From NCBI GenBank assembly GCA_002430075.1, contig DJBN01000057.1, forward strand, positions 602 to 6,188: a stretch of DNA of 5,587 bases. The letters are read 5' to 3'. Every line of letters begins with the position of its first letter. Position 1 is the stretch's first letter. Below the pieces are notes generated by a model that was not told the DNA's origin, made no database searches, and saw only the letters and a list, made by a program, of their open reading frames with translations. The translations under genes and the position numbers were made by a program. Below are positions 1 through 5,587 of this stretch, one piece after another. The stretch comes from Actinobacteria bacterium UBA5975. GTDB lineage: Bacteria; Actinomycetota; Actinomycetes; Nanopelagicales; Nanopelagicaceae.

Positions 1-347
1 AGAGGCTCATAGCCCTCGTTGCAGACCGCGATCTTTCTCAATCAGCTATCGATGTTTCATTCTTCGGTTTCCCAGCTCGCATGCCGGCAGGCCCTGCACT
101 CTTAGCTATCAGAACGGGTATTCCGCTCATCACCGCCCATGTTTGGTACACAGCAACTGGAATACATATCGACTTTCATCCTGTTGAAGTAGCCGTTGCT
201 GACACAGAAGCGGAAGCGATAGCGTTGACCGTGCAGAGAAGTGCTGATCTCTTTGCACGAGGAATAGCTGAACACCCAGATGATTGGCATATGTTGCAAC
301 GTATTTGGATCGACGGCGACTTCGTAGATCGTAAGGGTGACAAGTAA
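1..347 (+). CDS. patA: Phosphatidylinositol mannoside acyltransferase, 3' end (partial, PatA-like LPLAT family)
   Basis: The 5' part lies outside the window; the frame is open from base 3 and gives the last 114 residues. PatA-type enzymes transfer an acyl chain from acyl-CoA to the mannose of PIM1/PIM2 at the cytoplasmic face of the membrane. Seen here: a segment reading VADRDLS, then FFGFPARMPAGPALLAIRTG, both typical of the C-terminal half of actinobacterial HtrB/LpxL-like acyltransferases, and near the end HPDDWHMLQRIW, the family's closing DWHMLQ-type motif. The catalytic HX4D motif should lie upstream and cannot be checked. The stop overlaps the next start by one base (TAATG), so it is probably cotranscribed and coupled with pimA, its pathway partner. 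The adjacent pimA strongly supports a PIM acyltransferase rather than a lipid A-type enzyme. The exact acceptor is inferred. Confidence 0.88.
   Translation, partial: RLIALVADRDLSQSAIDVSFFGFPARMPAGPALLAIRTGIPLITAHVWYTATGIHIDFHPVEVAVADTEAEAIALTVQRSADLFARGIAEHPDDWHMLQRIWIDGDFVDRKGDK
333..340 (+). promoter_or_regulatory. Ribosome binding site of pimA
   Basis: AAGGGTGA, six bases before the ATG at 347, lies inside the end of the acyltransferase gene. It supports 347 as the pimA start and indicates that pimA can recruit ribosomes itself in addition to coupling through the TAATG overlap. Confidence 0.6.
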
Positions 348-1522
348 TGCCGCTTTCAAAGAAGAAGATCGGAATTGTCTGTCCCTATGGATGGGATACA
401 CCAGGTGGAGTGCAGAGCCACGTTGGTGATCTTGCTGAATACCTGATTCGTCAAGGTCATCACGTCTCGGTGTTAGCGCCAGCAATCGATGATGAGAAAC
501 TTCCCGATTATGTAACGAGCGCCGGAAGGCCAATCTCGATTCCTTACAACGGGGCAGTAGCCCGCATTCTCTTCGGTCCGATTGCGTTTTCGCGGGTTCG
601 TCAATGGATCCAAGCGGGCGATTTCGATGTCCTGCATCTACATGAACCTGCAATCCCATCTATCTCATTGCTTGCGTGTTGGGCCGCAGAAGGGCCGATG
701 GTGGGAACTTTCCATGCGGCAGCCAAGAGACAGAAGGTAAGTTTTGCGGTCGTTCCCTTTCTGGAACCCGTCATTGAAAAATTGACGGCGCGTATCGCAG
801 TCAGCGAGGCAGCGCGCGAAACGTTGAGAGAGCATCTAGAGACCGATGCAATTGTTGTCCCCAATGGAATTTATGCCTCTCGTTATAGCGATGCACATGT
901 TGATCCGAGATGGACGGGAAACACTCTCGGATTCATGGGACGATTTGAAGAGAAACGTAAAGGGCTGGACATATTGATCGCAGCTCTTCCGACAATCATT
1001 TCCCAAATTCCTGACTTAAGAATCTTCGTTGCAGGACCTGGAGATTCAAAGGAAGTGCTTAAAGATATTGATCCTTATCTTCGCGATCGCTTCTCCTTCC
1101 TCGGTCGTATTTCAGAGAGCGAAAAGGCCGACTTTCTTGCATCCGTTGGTCTCTATATCGCCCCAAATACAGGGGGTGAATCATTTGGAATTATTCTTGC
1201 TGAGGCACTTGCTGCAGGCGCATCGGTGATCGCAAGTGATATCCCGGCTTTTGATTCGCTCTTAGGCCACGGAGACTTTGGCACGCTTTTCACTTCCGAG
1301 GATCCTGCTGACTTAGCCCGTCAAGTGATTGCACTTTTGCAAGACGAGCCAGGAAGGCGAGCGATAGCTGAACGAGGAAAGATTTTTGCCCAGAATTTTG
1401 ACTGGGAGGTAGTTGCTGAGAAGATTTACGATGTATATGAAATGGCAATGGTCGGAGGCAATGGCGTGAGTTTGCTCTCTGAAAATCGTGCGTGGAATAG
1501 ATTTTTAGGTAGACAGCAATGA
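347..1522 (+). CDS. pimA: Phosphatidyl-myo-inositol mannosyltransferase PimA (GT4 family)
   Basis: Transfers mannose from GDP-mannose to the 2-position of phosphatidylinositol, giving PIM1, the first step of PIM synthesis on the cytoplasmic side of the membrane. The 391-residue protein has the two-domain GT-B layout. The N-terminal domain carries VCPYGWDTPGGVQSH (residues 11-25) with the glycine loop G20-G21, HLHEP (97-101) and FHAA with H123, aligning with the catalytic His118 of mycobacterial PimA. The C-terminal domain has GRFEEKRKGLDI (198-209) with R199 and K205 for the sugar-nucleotide diphosphate, and the EX7E motif E278-E286 in GGESFGIILAE. Length is close to the mycobacterial enzyme. 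It overlaps patA by one base and the next gene by four (ATGA). The basic surface helix used for membrane docking in mycobacteria seems only half conserved (see findings). Another GT4 mannosyltransferase is possible, but the N-terminal motif and the neighbour make PimA the best call. Confidence 0.93.
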   Translation: MPLSKKKIGIVCPYGWDTPGGVQSHVGDLAEYLIRQGHHVSVLAPAIDDEKLPDYVTSAGRPISIPYNGAVARILFGPIAFSRVRQWIQAGDFDVLHLHEPAIPSISLLACWAAEGPMVGTFHAAAKRQKVSFAVVPFLEPVIEKLTARIAVSEAARETLREHLETDAIVVPNGIYASRYSDAHVDPRWTGNTLGFMGRFEEKRKGLDILIAALPTIISQIPDLRIFVAGPGDSKEVLKDIDPYLRDRFSFLGRISESEKADFLASVGLYIAPNTGGESFGIILAEALAAGASVIASDIPAFDSLLGHGDFGTLFTSEDPADLARQVIALLQDEPGRRAIAERGKIFAQNFDWEVVAEKIYDVYEMAMVGGNGVSLLSENRAWNRFLGRQQ

Positions 1523-2022
1523 GTAAATATTTCCCATTAATACTATTCATACTCTTTATCGGCTGGTATCTATCGTATTCTGCAACACGACTGGATAGAT
1601 TGCACCATCGAGTCGAGACAAGCTGGGCAAATCTCGATGGCCTGCTTCAACGTCGCGCTGCCATTGCTATAGAAATCGCTCGCTCGGATATTTCGGACCC
1701 GGCTTCTGCGATGTTACTTACCTTCGCAGCCCACCAGGCAAGAGATGCAAGTTTTCGCGATCGTTCGCAAGCAGAGATGGGTCTTACTGGGGCGCTAGGA
1801 ATTCTGATTGAATCTGCGGATGACATTTCGGGGCCAATTGAAAAGGATCTAATTCTTGAACTCACAGACCTTACGGCAAAGATAAAGATGGCAATTGCAA
1901 TGCATGTGGAAGCCGTTTCTCGCACGCATATGGTTCGTAAAAAATGGTTTATTAGAGTATTTCGCTTGGCTGGAAACGCTCCAGAACCTGTTACTTATGA
2001 ATTTGAAGGCGATGTTCTTTAA
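1519..2022 (+). CDS. Membrane-anchored LemA-like protein of unknown function
   Basis: A 167-residue protein with one N-terminal membrane segment (about residues 4-20, very rich in I, L and F) followed by TRLDRLHHRVETSWANLDGLL (about 23-43), which resembles the LemA fold and, from memory, the start of the NUDIX-associated membrane protein found next to pimA in mycobacteria (Rv2609c). The rest looks helical and charged, with a basic cluster RKKWFIRVFRLAGNAPEP (140-157) and an acidic C-terminus. The matching end motif suggests this is a complete domain, not a truncated gene; no NUDIX box (GX5EX7REUXEEXGU) is present. The start is fixed by the ATGA overlap with pimA, with a weak AGG eight bases or so upstream. 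The last 11 bases overlap the likely start of the DUF3048 gene. Topology would put the helical domain on one face of the membrane, next to PIM synthesis. Biochemical function is unknown. Confidence 0.82.
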   Translation: MSKYFPLILFILFIGWYLSYSATRLDRLHHRVETSWANLDGLLQRRAAIAIEIARSDISDPASAMLLTFAAHQARDASFRDRSQAEMGLTGALGILIESADDISGPIEKDLILELTDLTAKIKMAIAMHVEAVSRTHMVRKKWFIRVFRLAGNAPEPVTYEFEGDVL

Positions 2023-3052
2023 GCGCGCCTTTGTGGCAGCTATCGCTGCTACCTCCCTTGCCGTAGTTGCGTTAGCTTTTTATTCGCCGACATCAGAGTT
2101 GGTGCAAAACCTTGCATTTATCGAAGAGGAACCCGAACCCACCAACTCCATCAGCGGCTTACCTGGAGGAGATGGACCGGTTCTTGTGGTTAAAATTGAT
2201 GACACTCGTCCAGCGCATCCTCAGATTGGGTTGGAAGAGGCCGATATTGTCTACATTGAACAAGTTGAAGGCGGGCTTACCCGATTGGCGGCAGTCTTCT
2301 CCTCTACAATTCCAGAACGAATTGGACCAGTCCGCTCAGCTCGAATCTCAGATATAGAACTCGTGGCGCAATATGGCTATGTGGGGTTTGCATTCAGCGG
2401 GGTACAGAAGAAGATGCGTCCTGTAATCAATGCCGCACCTTTTGCCGATCTTGGCGCTGAAACTCACTCACCACTGATTTACACGACAGATCCAAATCGC
2501 ATTCAGCCTTATGCGATGGTCTTACGTGCAGACCGATTGATGCAATTTATCCAAGAAAAGGCCATCACTCTAGTTACATCAAAAAATATGGGATGGAACT
2601 TCGGTGCAGCACCAGATGGCGGAGTTGCGATTACTTCAGTACATCTTGCATGGCCAGCTAGCTCCTATGATGCGCATTGGTCGCAAGAGGAAGACCGATG
2701 GCTGCTCGATCACTCTGGCCAGCCAGATATCGCCGATAGTGGAATCCAGTTGGGGCCTAAGACAGTGGTCATTCAAATGGTCTCAATAACCAATTCAATC
2801 TATAAGGATAAAGTTGGGGGAGTAACTCCGCTCTCAAAAACAGTGGGCACCGGTCGCGGTTACATTCTGCGCGACGGCTCCTATTTCAAGGCTCTCTGGT
2901 CGCGCCCCAGTGACGCTTCAGGCACAACGTGGACGATGCCGACAGGTCAAGCGATTGATTTTCCAGAAGGGCAGATATGGGTAGCACTGACCGATAAAGA
3001 GCCTATCTTCAAGGTAGTTCTGCCAGATGCGCCAAAGTCCACAACAAAGTAG
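2012..3052 (+). CDS. DUF3048 (YerB-like) extracytoplasmic protein
   Basis: With the ATG at 2012 this is 346 residues. An N-terminal signal peptide or anchor (KR at 4-5, hydrophobic about 6-23) has no lipobox cysteine, unlike Bacillus YerB, which is a lipoprotein. The N-terminal DUF3048 domain (about 50-190) shows VKIDDTRPAHPQIGLEEADIVY (60-81), VEGGLTRLAAVF (85-96) and IGPVRSAR (104-111). The C-terminal domain (about 210-335) shows SSYDAHW (217-223), KTVVIQMV (250-257), GRGYILRDGSYFKALWSRPS (281-300) and the PEGQIWVALTD stretch. Both halves are intact. Function of the family is not established; it is known from envelope-associated proteins of Gram-positives. Start choice: ATG 2012 has GAAGG only two bases upstream; ATG 1997 in the same frame adds five residues but has no Shine-Dalgarno. 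Either start overlaps the preceding gene, so coupling is likely. It ends 51 bases before pdxS. Confidence 0.87.
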   Translation: MFFKRAFVAAIAATSLAVVALAFYSPTSELVQNLAFIEEEPEPTNSISGLPGGDGPVLVVKIDDTRPAHPQIGLEEADIVYIEQVEGGLTRLAAVFSSTIPERIGPVRSARISDIELVAQYGYVGFAFSGVQKKMRPVINAAPFADLGAETHSPLIYTTDPNRIQPYAMVLRADRLMQFIQEKAITLVTSKNMGWNFGAAPDGGVAITSVHLAWPASSYDAHWSQEEDRWLLDHSGQPDIADSGIQLGPKTVVIQMVSITNSIYKDKVGGVTPLSKTVGTGRGYILRDGSYFKALWSRPSDASGTTWTMPTGQAIDFPEGQIWVALTDKEPIFKVVLPDAPKSTTK

Positions 3053-3088
3053 AGTTCGTGCTCTGTCGTAGAGACTTTCTTACAACGC

Positions 3089-3095
3089 AAGGAGA
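3089..3095 (+). promoter_or_regulatory. Strong ribosome binding site of pdxS
   Basis: AAGGAGA, eight bases before the ATG at 3104, is the best Shine-Dalgarno match in the window. It sits at the end of the 51-base spacer after the DUF3048 gene and fixes the pdxS start. The spacer shows no clear -35/-10 pair, so whether pdxS also has its own promoter here is not decided by the sequence. Confidence 0.85.
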
Positions 3096-3103
3096 AACCA
3101 ATC

Positions 3104-3991
3104 ATGTCTGAAGCAACTGGCACAGCGCGCGTCAAGCGTGGAATGGCAGAGATGCTCAAGGGCGGCGTCATCATGGATGTGGTCAACGCGGAGCAAGCTA
3201 AGATTGCAGAAGATGCCGGCGCATGTGCTGTGATGGCGCTGGAACGAGTGCCGGCAGATATTCGTGCCCAAGGTGGAGTCGCACGTATGTCAGATCCTGA
3301 CATGATTGAGAAGATTCAAGCGGCGGTATCAATTCCAGTAATGGCCAAAGTTCGTATCGGTCATTTCGTCGAAGCTCAGATCATTGAGAGCTTGAATGTG
3401 GATTACATCGATGAGTCTGAAGTCTTGACCCCAACTGATTACACCAACCATATTGATAAGTGGAACTTTAAGATTCCCTTCGTCTGTGGCGCAACAAATC
3501 TTGGAGAAGCGCTCCGCCGTATCAATGAGGGCGCTGCAATGATCCGCTCTAAAGGCGAAGCAGGAACTGGCGATGTTTCAAATGCAATGACACATATGCG
3601 CACAATTGGCGCAGAGATACGACGTCTGACAACGCTTCGCGACGATGAACTCTATGTTGCAGCAAAAGAGCTACAAGCTCCTTATGCTCTCGTAAAAGAA
3701 GTTGCTGAAACAGGAAAGCTTCCAGTCGTACTATTTACAGCAGGCGGCATTGCAACTCCAGCGGATGCAGCGCTCATGATGCAGATGGGCGCAGATGGCG
3801 TATTCATCGGTTCCGGAATTTTCAAATCAGGAAATCCTGCCCAAAGAGCTGCAGCGTGCGTGAAGGCAACAACCTTCTATCAAGATGCAAAAATTTTGGC
3901 AGAAGTTTCCCGCGGCTTAGGCGAGGCGATGGTTGGAATCAATGTTGCAGATATTCCGGCGCCTCATCGTTTGGCAGAACGCGGCTGGTAG
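3104..3991 (+). CDS. pdxS: Pyridoxal 5'-phosphate synthase, synthase subunit PdxS
   Basis: Builds pyridoxal 5'-phosphate from ribose 5-phosphate, glyceraldehyde 3-phosphate and ammonia delivered by PdxT; cytosolic, normally a dodecameric TIM barrel that binds twelve PdxT. The 295-residue protein is full length. Seen: [19 protein letters not shown] with D25; [22 protein letters not shown] (44-65); K82 in MAKVRIGH, equivalent to B. subtilis Lys81, which forms the Schiff base with ribose 5-phosphate; K150 in [10 protein letters not shown], equivalent to Lys149; the phosphate-binding [30 protein letters not shown] region (211-240); and the typical ERGW C-terminus. All key residues are present. 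The start is set by a strong ribosome binding site. It is followed after 15 bases by pdxT with no intervening gene, whereas M. tuberculosis has tesB2 between them (from memory). Confidence 0.98.
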   Translation: MSEATGTARVKRGMAEMLKGGVIMDVVNAEQAKIAEDAGACAVMALERVPADIRAQGGVARMSDPDMIEKIQAAVSIPVMAKVRIGHFVEAQIIESLNVDYIDESEVLTPTDYTNHIDKWNFKIPFVCGATNLGEALRRINEGAAMIRSKGEAGTGDVSNAMTHMRTIGAEIRRLTTLRDDELYVAAKELQAPYALVKEVAETGKLPVVLFTAGGIATPADAALMMQMGADGVFIGSGIFKSGNPAQRAAACVKATTFYQDAKILAEVSRGLGEAMVGINVADIPAPHRLAERGW

Positions 3992-4006
3992 TTAGCTGCT
4001 CTACCT

Positions 4007-4579
4007 ATGAAAGTCGGCGTACTTGCTCTGCAAGGTGATTTTCGGGAGCATATAAAAGCTACAGAAGATTGTGGTCATAGCGCTACTGAAATTCGTCGCG
4101 CTTCTGAGCTTACATCAATTGACGCACTCATTCTCCCGGGTGGTGAATCAACGACGATTGTTCAACTTGCTCAAACATTTAATCTTTATATGCCAATCAA
4201 AGAAATTATTGCATCTGGTCTGCCCGTCTATGGATCGTGCGCCGGAATGATTCTCTTGGCCGATCGCATTATCGATGGCATCGCCGACCAGAAGACATTT
4301 GGAGGCCTTGATATCACTGTGAGGCGAAATGCCTTTGGGCGCCAGGTCGATTCATTTGAATCTGACATCACCTTCGCAGATTCTCCTTTACATGCAATCT
4401 TCATTCGAGCGCCGTGGGTTGAAGATGTTGGCCCCAGCGTTGAAGTCCTGTCGACTGCAGCCGCCCATCCGGTGGCGGTACGACAAGGTTCTCTTCTGGC
4501 CACCAGCTTCCACCCCGAATTAACGCATGACTTGGTGGTCCATCGATACTTCTTTGACCAAATGTGCAAAGACTCATAA
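4007..4579 (+). CDS. pdxT: Pyridoxal 5'-phosphate synthase, glutaminase subunit PdxT
   Basis: Class I glutamine amidotransferase that hydrolyses glutamine and channels ammonia to PdxS. The 190-residue protein has the usual length and all hallmarks: VLALQGDFREH (5-15), LPGGEST (43-49) for glutamine binding, nucleophile C78 in YGSCAGMILLA, the RNAFGRQ motif (107-113) at the PdxS interface side, IRAPW (133-137), and H169 and E171 in FHPEL completing the Cys-His-Glu triad. The start at 4007 gives the canonical MKVGVLALQG beginning. The 15 bases between pdxS and pdxT contain no purine-rich Shine-Dalgarno, so translation probably depends on ribosomes finishing pdxS, which would suit a complex with equal subunit numbers (inference). 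Cotranscription with pdxS is very likely. Confidence 0.97.
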   Translation: MKVGVLALQGDFREHIKATEDCGHSATEIRRASELTSIDALILPGGESTTIVQLAQTFNLYMPIKEIIASGLPVYGSCAGMILLADRIIDGIADQKTFGGLDITVRRNAFGRQVDSFESDITFADSPLHAIFIRAPWVEDVGPSVEVLSTAAAHPVAVRQGSLLATSFHPELTHDLVVHRYFFDQMCKDS

Positions 4580-4658
4580 GAGTAGATATAAAGTAGGGCA
4601 GTAGAAAGTAAGGCGAGAAAAGTTTAAAAGAGTTCACATACGCGATTGAGGTGTAGCA
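4580..4658 (+). other. Purine-rich spacer and leader before yebC
   Basis: This is the longest non-coding stretch of the window. From 4580 to about 4630 it is almost free of C (only 4599 and 4614) and carries four AGTA units at 4581, 4592, 4600 and 4607, three of them AGTAG. It contains A/T-rich words (TATAAA at 4587-4592, TTTAAA at 4623-4628) that could act as -10 elements, but none has a well-placed -35. No stem-loop followed by a T run is visible, so there is no evident intrinsic terminator after pdxT. It may hold a yebC-ruvC promoter, or may simply be an untranslated leader in a longer transcript. Confidence 0.35.
4648..4653 (+). promoter_or_regulatory. Ribosome binding site of yebC
   Basis: GAGGTG, five bases before the ATG at 4659, is a good Shine-Dalgarno match. 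It supports the start that yields the canonical MSGHSKW N-terminus of the family. Confidence 0.75.
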
Positions 4659-5411
4659 ATGTCAGGCCATTCCAAATGGGCAACGACTAAGCATAAGAAG
4701 GCTGTCATCGACGGCCGTCGTGCAAAGAATTTTGCAAAGTTGATTAAGGCCATTGAAGTGGCATCACGTAATGGCGGCCCTGATGTCGAGGGAAATCCAA
4801 CGCTCTTTGATGCAATCGCAAAAGCTAAGAAGAATTCGATGCCCGCTGACAATATCGAGCGAGCCGTAAAGCGTGGAGCGGGTCTTGAATCTGGTGGTTC
4901 TGATTGGCAGACAATCATGTATGAAGGTTATGGCCCGAGCGGCGTCGCCATCATGATTGAATGTTTATCTGATAATCGCAATCGCGCAGCCTCTGAAGTA
5001 CGTGTTGCCGTAACGCGCAATGGTGGATCGATGGCTGATCCTGGTTCTGTTTCCTACCTCTTCAACCGCAAGGGCGTAATCATCGTCAATAAGGCGATTG
5101 GTGCGACAGAAGATTCCATTTTGGAAGCGGCCCTCGATGCTGGTGTCGAAGAAGTCAACGATCTAGGTGAATCATTTGAAGTAGTCTGTGAAGCAAGTGA
5201 TCTAGTCGCAGCGCGCACAGCGCTGCAAACTGCAGGCATTGATTATGAATCAGCAGATTCGTCCTTCTTGCCATCAATGCAGATTCCGCTGGATGCCGAT
5301 GGGGCACAGAAAGTTTTCGAACTTATTGATGCTATTGAAGAGTTAGATGATGTGCAGAATGTCTACTCAAACTTTGATGTATCCGATGAAGTCATGGCGA
5401 GCCTTTCTTAA
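4659..5411 (+). CDS. yebC: YebC/PmpR/TACO1-family protein
   Basis: A cytosolic protein of the family long annotated as a probable transcriptional regulator; more recent work on bacterial YebC and mitochondrial TACO1 points to a ribosome-associated factor that helps translation of difficult stretches such as polyproline. The 250-residue protein is full length. The N-terminal domain has [20 protein letters not shown] (1-20, here ending in R20) with many basic residues, [16 protein letters not shown] (25-40), and [28 protein letters not shown] (46-73). The middle and C-terminal domains show [28 protein letters not shown] (88-115), [18 protein letters not shown] (122-139) and an acidic end with [19 protein letters not shown] (222-240). 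It precedes ruvC by 32 bases, the usual yebC-ruvCAB order. Whether it acts on transcription or translation here cannot be read from sequence. Confidence 0.97.
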   Translation: MSGHSKWATTKHKKAVIDGRRAKNFAKLIKAIEVASRNGGPDVEGNPTLFDAIAKAKKNSMPADNIERAVKRGAGLESGGSDWQTIMYEGYGPSGVAIMIECLSDNRNRAASEVRVAVTRNGGSMADPGSVSYLFNRKGVIIVNKAIGATEDSILEAALDAGVEEVNDLGESFEVVCEASDLVAARTALQTAGIDYESADSSFLPSMQIPLDADGAQKVFELIDAIEELDDVQNVYSNFDVSDEVMASLS

Positions 5412-5443
5412 AGAGCGCTCTGAACGTCCTAGGCTTGGAAGTT

Positions 5444-5587
5444 ATGAGCCATCAACAACGCCGCGTTCTGGGAGTCGATCCCGGCCTGACGCGATGCGGC
5501 ATTGGCGTGGTGGAGGGCGCAATAGGTAAACCGCTCACTCTGGTTGGCGTTGGAGTAATTCTTACAGCGGCGGACTTGCCTCTTGAA
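5444..5587 (+). CDS. ruvC: Holliday junction resolvase RuvC, 5' end (partial)
   Basis: The first 48 codons of the endonuclease that cuts Holliday junctions with RuvAB during recombination and repair; the gene runs off the window. Seen: [20 protein letters not shown] (6-25) with D12, the first catalytic metal-binding aspartate (Asp7 in E. coli), then LTLVGVGVI (31-39). The other three acidic residues of the active site are outside. The start at ATG 5444 gives four or five residues more than the common MRVLGVDPG form; GGAAG two bases before it is a poorly spaced ribosome binding site, and a TTG at 5435 in the same frame is an alternative. No other ATG or GTG lies closer to the conserved core in frame. 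Likely in one operon with yebC, with ruvA and ruvB expected downstream. Confidence 0.95.
   Translation, partial: MSHQQRRVLGVDPGLTRCGIGVVEGAIGKPLTLVGVGVILTAADLPLE

Noticed and set aside
102..659. A 185-codon open frame on the - strand
   Set aside because: It lies antisense to the acyltransferase end and the start of pimA, both with clear family motifs. Its translation is rich in R, H, S and L with no recognisable domain, so it is a shadow frame.
1083..1090. GCGATCGC octamer, the HIP1 repeat of cyanobacteria
   Set aside because: I noticed one full copy inside pimA. Cyanobacterial genomes carry it very often, and gene order and protein motifs here are actinobacterial, so I take it as chance.
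3061..3080. Small inverted repeat CTCT...AGAG followed by T-rich bases after the DUF3048 gene
   Set aside because: The stem is only four base pairs, is not GC-rich and lacks a proper T run, so it does not qualify as an intrinsic terminator.
2947..3303. A 118-codon - strand frame crossing the DUF3048-pdxS junction
   Set aside because: It covers the strong pdxS ribosome binding site and start in antisense, and its translation shows low-complexity A/S/T/P content without a family motif.
4228..4569. A 113-codon - strand frame opposite pdxT
   Set aside because: It is fully antisense to the conserved C78-H169-E171 amidotransferase and has no domain of its own.
4554..4582. TTGACC at 4554-4559 with TAAGAG 17 bases later as a promoter for yebC
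   Set aside because: The -35 match is good, but it lies inside pdxT and the -10 match is poor; the better A/T-rich words at 4583-4592 are at the wrong spacing.
5347..5529. An open frame overlapping the yebC end and the ruvC start in another frame
   Set aside because: It is out of frame with both genes; the VDPGLTRCG motif of RuvC is read in a different frame starting at 5444.

Overview
The window reads as an actinobacterial (Actinomycetota) chromosome segment, with every recognisable gene on the + strand. Two things point there: the gene order (PIM acyltransferase, pimA, LemA-like protein, pdxS, pdxT, yebC, ruvC), which resembles the pimA-to-ruvC region of mycobacteria and streptomycetes as I remember it, and the close match of the individual proteins to actinobacterial family members. 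By eye the base composition is only about half G+C, the genes are tightly packed and the spacers are at most about 80 bases. This suggests a low-GC, compact actinobacterium, such as the freshwater Nanopelagicales (acI) type, rather than a mycobacterium or streptomycete. That lineage guess is inference.

Layout: bases 1-347 are the 3' end of a phosphatidylinositol mannoside acyltransferase gene (patA-like), overlapping by one base the start of pimA (347-1522), the first mannosyltransferase of PIM synthesis. pimA overlaps by four bases a small membrane-anchored LemA-like protein (1519-2022), which in turn overlaps the start of a secreted or membrane-anchored DUF3048 protein (about 2012-3052). 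These four look translationally coupled and probably form an envelope module. After a 51-base gap with a strong ribosome binding site come pdxS (3104-3991) and, 15 bases later, pdxT (4007-4579), the two subunits of the glutamine-dependent pyridoxal 5'-phosphate synthase. A 79-base purine-rich spacer precedes yebC (4659-5411), and the window ends 48 codons into ruvC (5444 onward), the Holliday junction resolvase.

Functionally there are three blocks: PIM lipid synthesis plus two poorly characterised envelope proteins; vitamin B6 synthesis; and the yebC-ruvC pair that commonly precedes ruvAB. All catalytic residues that can be checked are present, and I see no frameshifts, mobile elements, RNA genes, CRISPR arrays or convincing terminators. 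The region is mostly conserved housekeeping. The least explained part is 1519-3052, where a stand-alone LemA-like protein and a DUF3048 protein of unknown function overlap and lie between the PIM and B6 genes. I do not see a clear new biological system here.
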